DNA of 17,326 nucleotides, taken from assembly GCA_002478545.1 (NCBI GenBank), contig DLOY01000004.1, positions 4,749 to 22,074 of the forward strand, in the 5' to 3' direction. The DNA is from Micrococcales bacterium UBA7472 (lineage in GTDB: Bacteria > Actinomycetota > Actinomycetes > Actinomycetales > Microbacteriaceae). A program made the translations under genes and the position numbers. A model generated the notes under the pieces. It searched no databases. It was not told the origin of the DNA and worked only from the letters and a program-made list of their open reading frames with translations. Positions 6,969-14,831 of this stretch are shown here, piece by piece (the stretch's first letter is position 1; each line of letters opens with the position of its first letter).

Positions 6969-6983
6969 TAACGACGTCGACTT
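6965..6983. repeat. 19-bp imperfect palindrome in the pstS promoter/leader
   Basis: AAGT (6965-6968) and ACG (6971-6973) are mirrored by CGT (6975-6977) and ACTT (6980-6983) around a single central A at 6974; of the two inner positions, one pair is a T-G and one a mismatch. It overlaps the putative -10 and ends four bases before the GAGG of the ribosome-binding site. It could be an operator for a second regulator. A role as an RNA hairpin requires transcription to start upstream of it. Confidence 0.35.
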
Positions 6984-6986
6984 CCT

Positions 6987-6993
6987 GAGGAAA
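6987..6993 (+). promoter_or_regulatory. Ribosome-binding site of pstS
   Basis: GAGGAAA lies just before the GTG at 6996 and fixes this non-ATG start. Confidence 0.7.
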
Positions 6994-6995
6994 TT

Positions 6996-8069
6996 GTGGC
7001 GTCTTTGATCCGTTCGGTTGCAGCTGCGGCCACTGTGCTGGCCCTCTCTGGGTGCGCACTCAACGAAATTGGATTACCGGAGACCGACTCTGACCTTTTT
7101 GGAACCTTGAATGGTTCCGGTGCTTCTTCTGTGGCTTCAGCCCAAGAGGCTTGGGTTGCAAGTTTTCAGTCACTCAACCCAGACGTAACCATCAACTACG
7201 ACCCGACTGGTTCTGGAACCGGGCGCTCTCAGTTCTTCGAGGGTGCGGTCGCCTTTGCCCAATCCGACTCATATTTCAAAGACGAGGAGCTCGAACTGGA
7301 ATCACCTAACTGTGCTCCTGGATCGGGCGCATGGGAAATTCCGGTCTATATCTCCCCGATTGCAGTGCTGTTCAACCTCGACGGGATAAAAAGCATCAAC
7401 CTCACTCCTCAAACGCTTGCAAGGATATTCACTGGGGAGATTAAGCGCTGGAACCACCCAGAGATCGCAGATAGCAACCCCGGGATGAATCTTCCCGATC
7501 TTGGGATCACGGCTGTGCACAGATCTGACAAATCCGGCACCACGGGAAACTTCACCGACTACCTCGCCCAACTCGCACCTGAGATTTGGCAGGCGGGCAA
7601 GACAGAAGAGTGGCCTGCCGAATACGGCGGTGAGGGCGGTAACACCACAGCGGGTGTGATCGCCGCTCTTCAGGCAAACGGCACGATTGGCTACGCAGAC
7701 GCATCTAGGCAAGGTGAACTGGGAGCGGCAGCCCTACTGGTGGGCGATGAGTTTGTGAAATTTACTCCTGAACGTGCTGCGAAATTGATCGACGCATCTG
7801 AGATTTCTGAAGGCCGACCCGCAAACTCACTTGCCTACAAGTTGAACCGAAAAACCGATGACCCCAGCGTTTACCCAGTGGCTCTGGTTACGTATTTGAT
7901 GGGCTGCAATGTTTATCAGAACAGCGCAATCGGATTGCTGGTGAAAGAGTATGCAACTTACATCAACTCCGAGGCTGGGCAGGTTGCGGCTCAAGAATTC
8001 GCTGGCTCGTCCCCAATTACCGAGACAACGAGGGCGAAGAATCAAGCAGTAATTGAGGGCATCCGATGA
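6996..8069 (+). CDS. pstS: Phosphate-binding lipoprotein of the Pst ABC importer
   Basis: A 357-aa extracytoplasmic solute-binding lipoprotein that captures inorganic phosphate for PstCA. The signal peptide (SLIRSVAAAATVLALSGC) ends in the lipobox LSGC with the lipidated cysteine at residue 20. The phosphate-binding loops GSGASS, GSGTGRSQ, FAQSDSYF and RSDKSGTTGNF are all present in the usual order. Length is normal. The GTG start at 6996 is fixed by GAGGAAA. The gene opens the pstSCAB operon, and its stop overlaps the pstC start (ATGA). Expression is probably induced by phosphate starvation through the PHO box at 6914-6942. Confidence 0.96.
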   Translation: MASLIRSVAAAATVLALSGCALNEIGLPETDSDLFGTLNGSGASSVASAQEAWVASFQSLNPDVTINYDPTGSGTGRSQFFEGAVAFAQSDSYFKDEELELESPNCAPGSGAWEIPVYISPIAVLFNLDGIKSINLTPQTLARIFTGEIKRWNHPEIADSNPGMNLPDLGITAVHRSDKSGTTGNFTDYLAQLAPEIWQAGKTEEWPAEYGGEGGNTTAGVIAALQANGTIGYADASRQGELGAAALLVGDEFVKFTPERAAKLIDASEISEGRPANSLAYKLNRKTDDPSVYPVALVTYLMGCNVYQNSAIGLLVKEYATYINSEAGQVAAQEFAGSSPITETTRAKNQAVIEGIR

Positions 8070-8980
8070 CTCAGCGATCGGTTCGCCGGGTGGGCGATTT
8101 AGTCTTTGCGGGTTTAGCGCGAGTATCTGGCGTAAGCATTCTGGCCACACTTGCATTGGTTGCAGCGTTCTTGGTCATTCAGGCGACACCTGCCTTCTAC
8201 GCGCAGGATCTTTACGCCGCGCCGGATGGTTTCTGGGCCTACGTTGCGCCATATGTATTCGGAACCGTATATGGGTCCGCAATCGCGCTGATCATCGCAA
8301 CACCGCTGGCGATTGGTATCGCGCTGTTTATTTCACACTATGCAAACCGAAAGATTGCACAGACTCTTGGCTACCTAATCGACCTCCTTGCAGCCATACC
8401 CTCTGTGGTTTACGGGCTTTGGGGTATTCAGGTTCTCGCACCCTTCCTCAACCCGAGCTATTCGTGGCTGAATGAAAACCTGGGCTGGATTCCTCTCTTT
8501 GGTGGTCAGCTTTCCGCGACCGGAAGAACCATGCTGACTGTTGGAATTGTTCTCGCAATCATGATCTTGCCGATCATGGCAGCTTTGATTCGCGAGGTGT
8601 TCTTGCAAACCCCAAGACTCAACGAAGAAGCAGCCTTGGCCCTCGGGGCAACCAAGTGGGAGATGATTCGCTTGGCTGTTATCCCTTTTGGTAGGCCAGG
8701 AATCGTATCTGCCGCCATGCTCGGCCTTGGTCGTGCCCTTGGTGAAACTATGGCTGTGGCATTGGTCTTGTCCCCATCGGCCGTCATCTCCTTCGCACTG
8801 TTGACCTCTACCAACCCAAACACCATCGCAGCGAACATCGCTCTGCAATTCCCGGAAGCTGGCGGTAGTTACGTGAATCTGCTGATCGCTACCGGCTTGG
8901 TGCTGTTTGCGATCACCCTCCTTGTCAATTCCATTGCTCGCGGCATTCTGGCTAGAAGCGCGGTTGGGGGTGGCAAGTGA
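8066..8980 (+). CDS. pstC: Phosphate ABC importer permease PstC
   Basis: A 304-aa inner-membrane permease with about six helices, starting with a long hydrophobic segment near residues 25-48. The cytoplasmic EAA loop that docks on PstB is visible (EEAALALGATKWEMIRLAV), followed by the PstC-typical GRALGETMAV. It forms the translocation path together with PstA. The ATG at 8066 overlaps the pstS stop by four bases (ATGA), and GAGGG at 8055-8059 gives a ribosome-binding site with six-base spacing. Its own stop overlaps the pstA start (GTGA). Nothing unusual is seen. Confidence 0.95.
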   Translation: MTQRSVRRVGDLVFAGLARVSGVSILATLALVAAFLVIQATPAFYAQDLYAAPDGFWAYVAPYVFGTVYGSAIALIIATPLAIGIALFISHYANRKIAQTLGYLIDLLAAIPSVVYGLWGIQVLAPFLNPSYSWLNENLGWIPLFGGQLSATGRTMLTVGIVLAIMILPIMAALIREVFLQTPRLNEEAALALGATKWEMIRLAVIPFGRPGIVSAAMLGLGRALGETMAVALVLSPSAVISFALLTSTNPNTIAANIALQFPEAGGSYVNLLIATGLVLFAITLLVNSIARGILARSAVGGGK

Positions 8981-10041
8981 GCATCCAGTTTTCAAGGCCG
9001 GAATCACTAAGCATGAAGGGTTCGCTGCCCAGGTTTTTCAACCCGCTACTGGGCGTGGCCTCGGTTGCTGCTGGAGTGATGACGGCGCTTGCCACCTCAT
9101 CAGAATCCGGATTGGGCCTGGTTCCAGGTGCTTTGGTTGCGGCACTGGGATTCGTATTTATCTCAGTGCTGGTCTCAATGCTGGTAGAAGGTAAGCGAAA
9201 GGCGACTGATCGCCTTGTCACCTCCCTGGTAACAGGAGCATTCCTCTTGGCCCTTGTTCCACTTGTGTCCTTGGTCGCGACGGTGTTGACCCTAGGGTCC
9301 AAGCGTTTTGACATCGAATTCTTTACGTATTCCATGCGAAACATTCTGGGCGAGGGTGGAGGAGCAATTCATGCGATTGTCGGCACTCTCGAAATCACGG
9401 CCTTGGCGACGCTTTTCTCAGTACCAATCGGAATCATGACTGCGATCTACCTAATTGAGTACGGTCGGGGCAGGCTCGCCAAGGCTGTCACATTCCTAGT
9501 TGATGTGATGACGGGTATTCCATCGATCGTGGCTGGTTTGTTTGCTTACGCCGTTTTCGCATTGATTTTTGGACCTGGCGTTCGCATGGGAATCGCAGGC
9601 TCGGTAGCACTATCGGTATTGATGATTCCAGTCGTAATCCGGTCAACTGAAGAGATGCTAAAGATTGTGCCAAACGAGCTCCGCGAGGCATCCTTGGCTT
9701 TGGGTGTTCCAAAATGGCTGACTGTCGTGAAGGTTGTTGTGCCCACAGCAATCGGAGGCATCGTGACCGGAGTCATGATTGCCATTGCACGTGTGATTGG
9801 CGAAACGGCACCACTTTTGCTCGTGGCTGGATTCACCTCTTCTATGAACTACGACCCCACTGATGGTCGAATGATGACCCTTCCGGTTTTCGTTTACACC
9901 TCATACGCAAACGTCGGCACCAACTTCCAGGCTTACATCGATCGTGCCTGGGCTGGTGCTCTGACTCTGATGTTGATCGTCATGATCCTCAACCTGGGAG
10001 CAAGGTTGGTATCGAAGTTTTTTGCTCCCAAGAAAGGCTAG
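8977..10041 (+). CDS. pstA: Phosphate ABC importer permease PstA with extended N-terminus
   Basis: A 354-aa permease, longer than the roughly 290-300 aa of enterobacterial PstA. The extra length is N-terminal: two hydrophobic segments at about residues 20-40 and 46-68, followed by a basic loop (EGKRKATDR), precede the usual first PstA helix near 82-105. The core contains DVMTGIPSIVAG, the EAA loop EASLALGVPKWLTVVK and RVIGETAPLL, as in other PstA proteins. The GTG at 8977 overlaps the pstC stop (GTGA). An in-frame ATG at 9013 would drop only 12 residues and would keep both extra helices. The gene pairs with pstC to form the channel, and pstB begins two bases after its stop. Confidence 0.93.
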   Translation: MSIQFSRPESLSMKGSLPRFFNPLLGVASVAAGVMTALATSSESGLGLVPGALVAALGFVFISVLVSMLVEGKRKATDRLVTSLVTGAFLLALVPLVSLVATVLTLGSKRFDIEFFTYSMRNILGEGGGAIHAIVGTLEITALATLFSVPIGIMTAIYLIEYGRGRLAKAVTFLVDVMTGIPSIVAGLFAYAVFALIFGPGVRMGIAGSVALSVLMIPVVIRSTEEMLKIVPNELREASLALGVPKWLTVVKVVVPTAIGGIVTGVMIAIARVIGETAPLLLVAGFTSSMNYDPTDGRMMTLPVFVYTSYANVGTNFQAYIDRAWAGALTLMLIVMILNLGARLVSKFFAPKKG

Positions 10042-10043
10042 AA

Positions 10044-10823
10044 ATGGCAAAGCACCTTGAACTTCAGGACCTCAACGTCTTCTACGGCAACTTCTTAGCC
10101 GTCGAAGGCGTGAGCATGGAGATTGAGCCTCGCTCTATCACTGCCTTCATCGGGCCTTCTGGTTGCGGAAAGTCGACGCTACTGAGAACTATCAATCGGA
10201 TGCACGAGGTGATTCCGGGTGCTCGGGTCGAAGGCAAGCTTCTGGTTGATGGCGAGGATCTCTACGGACCGGAAATTGACCCAGTAATGGTGAGGCGTCA
10301 GGTCGGAATGGTTTTCCAAAGACCAAACCCCTTCCCAACCCTGTCGATTCGAGACAACGTTCTCGCTGGATACAAGCTCAACAACTCAAAGATGACGAAG
10401 TCCGAAGCCGATGATTTGGTCGAGAAATCGCTTGTGGGCGCGAACCTTTGGAACGAAGTGAAGGATCGCCTCGACAAGCCCGGATCGGGGCTTTCTGGTG
10501 GGCAGCAGCAGCGACTCTGCATCGCACGAGCGATTGCAGTTGAGCCAAGCGTGCTCTTGATGGATGAGCCAACCAGCGCCTTGGATCCAATCTCAACGCA
10601 GGCGATTGAGGATCTTGCGTTTGAGCTGAAGGAGCGCTTCACGGTAGTGATCGTTACTCACAATATGCAGCAGGCCGCACGAATTTCGGACATGACTGCA
10701 TTCTTCAACATTGCAGGTTCCGGCCAACCGGGCAAACTGATCGAATATGACAAGACCGAAAAGATCTTCTCTAACCCCGCAGTCCAGCAAACCGAGGATT
10801 ACGTTTCGGGACGCTTCGGCTAG
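10044..10823 (+). CDS. pstB: Phosphate ABC importer ATPase PstB
   Basis: A 259-aa ATPase of normal length that powers phosphate uptake through PstCA. Walker A is GPSGCGKST (residues 37-45). The ABC signature is LSGGQQQR, Walker B is VLLMDEP, and the D-loop (SALDP) and H-loop (VTHNMQQA) follow in order. The segments VGMVFQRPNPFP and QQTEDYVSGRFG are typical of PstB and separate it from other importers. The ATG at 10044 is two bases after the pstA stop, with AGAAAGG at 10031-10037 as ribosome-binding site. The usual phoU gene is not downstream of it, as an SDR gene comes next. No rho-independent terminator is convincing after pstB. Confidence 0.97.
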   Translation: MAKHLELQDLNVFYGNFLAVEGVSMEIEPRSITAFIGPSGCGKSTLLRTINRMHEVIPGARVEGKLLVDGEDLYGPEIDPVMVRRQVGMVFQRPNPFPTLSIRDNVLAGYKLNNSKMTKSEADDLVEKSLVGANLWNEVKDRLDKPGSGLSGGQQQRLCIARAIAVEPSVLLMDEPTSALDPISTQAIEDLAFELKERFTVVIVTHNMQQAARISDMTAFFNIAGSGQPGKLIEYDKTEKIFSNPAVQQTEDYVSGRFG

Positions 10824-10857
10824 AAACAAAACCAACCCGGTCGTGGTTTAGTTAGGC

Positions 10858-12384
10858 ATGATCGAAAACGTCACCGCTGACCTACCGGAGCTACTGGCTG
10901 AGGATGGTAAGCCGGCTCGGATTCTGGTTACCGGTGCCACCGGATACATCGGTGGGCGTTTGATTCGAGAGCTCCTGGTTCACAATTACCGCGTGCGGGT
11001 CCTGGTAAGAAACGCAGATAAGTTGCGTGATTACCCGTGGGTCCACCAAGTTGAAATTACTGAAGGCGATGCCGCTGATCCTGCGGTGCTGAACAGGGCA
11101 CTGAGCGGAGTCCACATCGCCTACTACCTGCTTCATGCACTGAACTCCCCCAAGAACTTTGAAGCGGAGGAAGCGGACCTGGCCACTAAGTTCGCCAAAG
11201 CGGCAAAGGTCAACCAGGTGCAGCGAATCATCTACCTCGGAGGCATGACTTCGAGCAATGACGAACTCTCCCCACACATGGCAGCAAGAACCGAGACCGG
11301 TGAGATTCTCAGAGGCAGCGGGGTGCCAACCATAGAACTTCGCGCTGGTGTCGTGATTGGCTCTGGGTCGGCATCCTTTGAGATGCTGCGCCACCTAACC
11401 GAGCGCCTTCCAATCATGGTCACACCAAAGTGGCTGAAGAATCGAATCCAACCAATTGCCATCAGAGATGTCCTGAGGTATTTGGTCGGCTCAGCAACCA
11501 TTGATAAGTCGGTAAACCGAGTATTTGATATCGCAGGGCCAGACGTCTTCACCTACATGGAGATGATGCAGCAATATGCCGAGGTTGCGGGCCTTAGGCG
11601 CAGAATCATCATTCCGCTTCCGGTTCTGACCCCGCGCCTTGCCTCGGGCTGGATCGGACTTGTCACCCCGGTTCCAGTCACCCTGGCAAAACGATTGGTG
11701 GCATCACTAAAGCACGAGGTGGTTGCCAAAGAAGACGACATTCGTGCGTACATCCCGGATGCCCCAGGCGGCAGAACGACATTCAAAAAAGCGGTTGAGC
11801 TGGCCCTTACAAGGGTGAAGGACCTTGAAGTTGAAACCCGATGGTCTAACGCCACTACCCCTGGCACTCACTCAGAGCCACTTCCAACAGACCCCGATTG
11901 GGCAGGCGGTTCGCTCTATGTTGACCTGCGGCAGTATGTCAGTGACGACTCCCAGGAAGAGATTTGGAAACGCATCGAGGCTATTGGCGGAGATAACGGC
12001 TATTCGACTGCAACCTGGGCTTGGGAACTCCGGGGCCTGATGGACCGTTTTGTCGGAGGGGTTGGACTTAGGCGTGGGCGTCGCGATCCGAACACTCTGA
12101 TGGAGGGTGAGGCGCTTGACTTTTGGCGAGTCGAGAAAATTGAGCGACCGAACCTGCTTCGACTCAGGGCTGAAATGAAGCTTCCGGGTTTGGCATGGTT
12201 GGAATTCAGAACTTTCAAGTTGCCGAATGGAAAAACCCTTTTGGTGCAGCGGGCATTCTTCCACCCAAAGGGCCTGTTCGGTCACGCCTACTGGGCAGCA
12301 GTATTTCCCATGCACGGCATAGTTTTCCCCTCGATGGCAAAGAAACTGGCGGGTAAAGGCTGCAAGAAGGCGCCGAATAGCTAG
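10858..12384 (+). CDS. Atypical SDR (NAD(P)-binding) protein with C-terminal DUF2867-like domain
   Basis: A 508-aa two-part protein. Residues about 19-330 are an atypical short-chain dehydrogenase fold: the nucleotide-binding motif is VTGATGYIGGRLI (about 25-37), followed by RVLVRN, and the usual YxxxK catalytic pair is not obvious, as in NDUFA9-like SDRs. Residues about 345-500 resemble DUF2867, with WAGGSLYVDLRQ, GLMDRFVGGVGLRRGRRDP and LRLRAEMKLPG. The fusion is common in bacteria but its substrate is unknown. The ATG at 10858 has no spaced Shine-Dalgarno sequence; a TTTAGT -10-like element at 10847-10852 would make a leaderless transcript. The EamA transporter gene follows after 9 nt and is probably co-transcribed. 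Domain calls are from motif recognition only. Confidence 0.85.
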   Translation: MIENVTADLPELLAEDGKPARILVTGATGYIGGRLIRELLVHNYRVRVLVRNADKLRDYPWVHQVEITEGDAADPAVLNRALSGVHIAYYLLHALNSPKNFEAEEADLATKFAKAAKVNQVQRIIYLGGMTSSNDELSPHMAARTETGEILRGSGVPTIELRAGVVIGSGSASFEMLRHLTERLPIMVTPKWLKNRIQPIAIRDVLRYLVGSATIDKSVNRVFDIAGPDVFTYMEMMQQYAEVAGLRRRIIIPLPVLTPRLASGWIGLVTPVPVTLAKRLVASLKHEVVAKEDDIRAYIPDAPGGRTTFKKAVELALTRVKDLEVETRWSNATTPGTHSEPLPTDPDWAGGSLYVDLRQYVSDDSQEEIWKRIEAIGGDNGYSTATWAWELRGLMDRFVGGVGLRRGRRDPNTLMEGEALDFWRVEKIERPNLLRLRAEMKLPGLAWLEFRTFKLPNGKTLLVQRAFFHPKGLFGHAYWAAVFPMHGIVFPSMAKKLAGKGCKKAPNS

Positions 12385-12393
12385 GCTTTGGCA

Positions 12394-13281
12394 ATGACCA
12401 AAATGCGCTTTGCAGTTATTGCGCTGCTATTTGTCGGGTTCGTCTGGGGTGCAGCCTTTGTCTTGATGAAAGATGCGATTGAGCAGCAGCCCTACATGGA
12501 TTTTCTTGCCACTCGTTTCACAGTTGCCGCCCTGGCCATGGTCGTGCTGCGGCCCAGGGTTTCGCTGAAATTCGCCAAGGGAGACATTGGTTTTGGTGCG
12601 CTGATTGGCACGGTCCTTGCAGTTGGCTACATAACACAGACCATTGGATTAGAGGCAACCACGGCTGCGATGAGCGGTTTTCTAACCGGTCTCTACGTGG
12701 TCTTGACTCCACTATTGGCCTGGTTGGTGCTCAAACAAAAGATCTCGCTCAAGATTGCAATTGGTGCCATCTTGGCAGCAATCGGTTTGGGGATTCTCTC
12801 CGGGGCAGCAGAGAGCGTGGAGTTTCAAATCGGTCAGCTTTGGCTGATTGCCTGTGCTGTGATGTATGCGGTTCACATTTTGCTTTTGGGTAAGTATGGC
12901 CAGGGTCGTGACTCATATCGATTCGCCATGTTGCAAATCGCCTTTGTGGCGATTGTCACCTGGGTGTTCGCACTGCTAGATGGTTACCAGGCCCCTGGTA
13001 ATGGCTCAGTTTGGTTTGCAATTTTGTTTACCGCGCTGCTCTCAACGGTGTTTGCTTTCTGGGTCCAAACCTGGGCGCAGACCATTTTGGAAGCCTCTCG
13101 AGTCGCACTGCTAATCACCTCAGAGGTGGTTTTCACGGCAATCATTGCGGTTGCGGTTGGTCAGGAACCGGCCACCGCGGCCATGGTTATCGGTGGCTCG
13201 GTGATGTTGGTGGCGATGCTACTTGTTGAGTGGCCAACTAAGTCAAAGTCCGGCCGCTACCAGGAGCGCCTGGAGTTTTGA
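12394..13281 (+). CDS. DMT-superfamily transporter (EamA family)
   Basis: A 295-aa membrane protein with ten predicted helices formed by two EamA repeats (about 1-140 and 145-285). The first repeat carries the typical GFVWGAAFVLMKDAI and ATTAAMSGFLTGLYVVLTPL segments; the second has AFWVQTWAQ and ALLITSEVVFTAI. Members export small metabolites such as amino acids or nucleosides; the substrate cannot be inferred here. I chose the ATG at 12394; a TTG two codons upstream (12388) is possible. The gene is 9 nt after the SDR gene. Its last 39 bases overlap the 3' end of glpD on the opposite strand, and a terminator-like hairpin lies inside the overlap. Confidence 0.88.
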   Translation: MTKMRFAVIALLFVGFVWGAAFVLMKDAIEQQPYMDFLATRFTVAALAMVVLRPRVSLKFAKGDIGFGALIGTVLAVGYITQTIGLEATTAAMSGFLTGLYVVLTPLLAWLVLKQKISLKIAIGAILAAIGLGILSGAAESVEFQIGQLWLIACAVMYAVHILLLGKYGQGRDSYRFAMLQIAFVAIVTWVFALLDGYQAPGNGSVWFAILFTALLSTVFAFWVQTWAQTILEASRVALLITSEVVFTAIIAVAVGQEPATAAMVIGGSVMLVAMLLVEWPTKSKSGRYQERLEF

Positions 13282-14772
13282 GTTAGCCGCAATCTCACTC
13301 TCGGAGCGAGCCATAGCAATAGGCAACCTGCGACGGAGCAAATCCTCTCGGTTTTTGACATCCTCGTGCTTGGCGATAAATTCAACCTCCTGCGCGGTGA
13401 TACCTAGCCCCTCGACCAGCTCTTCAAGCTCAGTGGCTGAACCAAGAATTGAGATTGCCTGCTCTCCCTGTCTGCGCCAAGTCGATTCGGCAATCCGAAT
13501 TGCGGCAACCTTGTCCTTTGACTTAGCTAGAACCATATTTTGAAAGTGTTCAAACTTCGATTGATCACCCTCGCCAAACCACTCAACCGGCTTAGTGGTT
13601 TTTGCACCAAGTTTTGTGATGGCAGCAACCACTTCTTGGCCCACGTTCAAGCAATCGGTCAACTTGCCACCAAGGACACTGATGACGCGCTTCGATTTAT
13701 CGACTTCAATGATGTGCTTGCGGCTTAGCTGGTGCCAATCCGAGGTGTTGGCCTGGGCGGCATTTTCGATCACCAGAGGGCGCACCCCGCTTCGCTCGGA
13801 GATGATGTCAGAGGCGCGAACTTCGATGCCCTCAAGTTGATTGTTGATCTGACGCAATACGAAATCGCGATCCACATCATCAACCTGGGTGTGCGGGTCT
13901 TGAACTCGGGTGTCGGTGGTTCCGATCATCGATCTGTCACCCATCGGCAAAACGTAGAACAATCTTCCCTGCTCATCCCAAAAGGCCAGCACTTGATTGC
14001 CCTTGGTGATTTTGCGATTCAGGGTTAGGTGCACACCCTTGGAGAAGACCAGACCCGCCTTGGTCTTGGATTCCAATAGGGTCGACACTTTCTCGGCAAA
14101 GGGCCCGGCAGCGTTAATGACATGCCTGGCACTGACCTGATAGTCGCCAGCATCGGAGCGAAGAGTTAGTTTCCAGTCGCCAGCAAACTCAGCCGCAACC
14201 AGCTCGGTGTAATTTCTGGCCTGAGCACCAAGACGCTTTGCGTGGCGAATGAAGTCATACACAAAGCGGGCATCGGTGTCAGGTAAATAGGCGTCGTAGT
14301 AGCGCACTGCCTTTCGGCCTGTGATCAAACCCGGCTCTAGGGCCTTGGCCTGCTCGGCCGAATAAGAACTTGGTGCCTTGGTGCCAAAAAGGCCAATGCC
14401 CCAGTAGAACAAGGTTCCAAAAGTTCCAAGTAGTCGACCAAACGGTGCAGTCTTCCCCAGTGATGCCAAAAAGCCAATCTGCTTGATTTGGTTTGGGTAA
14501 GAGCGCATCAGTCGATTGCGAGCCAGGCAAAGCTTGAACACCAGCATGAACTCATAGCTCTGCAGGTATTTGATGCCGCCCCAAACCAGATTGCTGGACT
14601 GCTGAGAGGTGAAAGAGGCGAAGTCAGACTTATCGATGAGCAAAACTCTTTGACCGGCAGCCGAAAGCGCGGCAGTGGAAACAGCTCCGTTGATGCCAGC
14701 CCCGACGATCACCACATCAAAATCAACGTCTTGATTGGTATTGTCGTTTTTTGTTTGAGTTTGATTACTCAT
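13243..14772 (-). CDS. glpD: Glycerol-3-phosphate dehydrogenase (FAD-dependent)
   Basis: A 509-aa flavoenzyme that oxidises glycerol 3-phosphate to dihydroxyacetone phosphate and passes electrons to the respiratory chain at the membrane. The FAD-binding dinucleotide motif is VVIVGAGINGA near residue 20, followed by DKSDFASFTSQQSSNLVWGG, a variant of the GlpD FAD-domain segment. The FAD-contact region RSMIGTTDT and the C-terminal VLGGKLTDCLNVGQEV are also present. I chose the ATG at 14770-14772 (MSNQTQ) rather than the one six codons upstream, which would lie in the promoter palindrome. The gene is divergent from glpK across 59 bp and convergent, with overlap, to the EamA transporter. A somewhat divergent GlpD subfamily is likely. 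Confidence 0.88.
   Translation of the reverse strand: MSNQTQTKNDNTNQDVDFDVVIVGAGINGAVSTAALSAAGQRVLLIDKSDFASFTSQQSSNLVWGGIKYLQSYEFMLVFKLCLARNRLMRSYPNQIKQIGFLASLGKTAPFGRLLGTFGTLFYWGIGLFGTKAPSSYSAEQAKALEPGLITGRKAVRYYDAYLPDTDARFVYDFIRHAKRLGAQARNYTELVAAEFAGDWKLTLRSDAGDYQVSARHVINAAGPFAEKVSTLLESKTKAGLVFSKGVHLTLNRKITKGNQVLAFWDEQGRLFYVLPMGDRSMIGTTDTRVQDPHTQVDDVDRDFVLRQINNQLEGIEVRASDIISERSGVRPLVIENAAQANTSDWHQLSRKHIIEVDKSKRVISVLGGKLTDCLNVGQEVVAAITKLGAKTTKPVEWFGEGDQSKFEHFQNMVLAKSKDKVAAIRIAESTWRRQGEQAISILGSATELEELVEGLGITAQEVEFIAKHEDVKNREDLLRRRLPIAMARSESEIAANSKLQALLVAAGL
13260..13279 (+). terminator. Terminator-like hairpin inside the convergent gene overlap
   Basis: CCAGG (13260-13264) and CCTGG (13269-13273) form a five-pair GC-rich stem with an AGCG loop, followed by AGTTTT. 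On the plus strand this could end transcription of the SDR-transporter operon. The minus strand lacks a T run after the stem. The hairpin lies within the coding ends of both the transporter and glpD. The T run is short, so strength is uncertain. Confidence 0.4.
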
Positions 14773-14776
14773 GCTG

Positions 14777-14804
14777 AAAGCATAAACCAAGGTTTGTAAG
14801 CTTT
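14777..14804. promoter_or_regulatory. Nested inverted repeat, probable operator between glpD and glpK
   Basis: Inner arms AAACC and GGTTT (14784-14795, AA centre) are enclosed by outer arms AAAGC (14777-14781) and GCTTT (14800-14804), a slightly asymmetric 28-bp double palindrome. It covers candidate promoter elements of both divergent genes. For glpD (minus), TTGAAA at 14816-14821 and TACAAA at 14793-14798 are spaced 17 bp. For glpK (plus), CTGAAA at 14774-14779 and TAAGCT at 14797-14802 are also spaced 17 bp. A shared glycerol-responsive regulator is the simplest reading; none is encoded in the window. Confidence 0.5.
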
Positions 14805-14820
14805 GTGGGCAGAGGTTTCA

Positions 14821-14826
14821 AGGAGG
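14821..14826 (+). promoter_or_regulatory. Ribosome-binding site fixing the glpK start
   Basis: AGGAGG lies five bases before the GTG at 14832. It rules out the in-frame GTG at 14805, which would translate the Shine-Dalgarno sequence itself. Confidence 0.8.
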
Positions 14827-14831
14827 AAATC

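Noticed and set aside
7302..7712. 136-codon minus-strand frame opposite pstS
   Set aside because: Its translation is cysteine- and arginine-rich with no domain, and pstS motifs on the other strand explain the sequence.
8375..9007. Long open frame (210 codons) on the minus strand opposite pstC
   Set aside because: It lies entirely against pstC and the pstA start. Its translation is polar and rich in Gln, Ser and His, without any recognisable motif, which is typical of a frame kept open by codon bias.
10829..10849. AAACCA / TGGTTT inverted repeat after pstB as a terminator
   Set aside because: The stem has six weak pairs, a nine-base loop and no following T run. It may be chance or part of the next promoter.
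10891..11394. 167-codon minus-strand frame opposite the SDR gene
   Set aside because: It is antisense to a well-supported nucleotide-binding domain, has no promoter or ribosome-binding site, and its translation has no motif.
11872..12315. 147-codon minus-strand frame opposite the DUF2867-like region
   Set aside because: It is a shadow of a real gene with no independent support.
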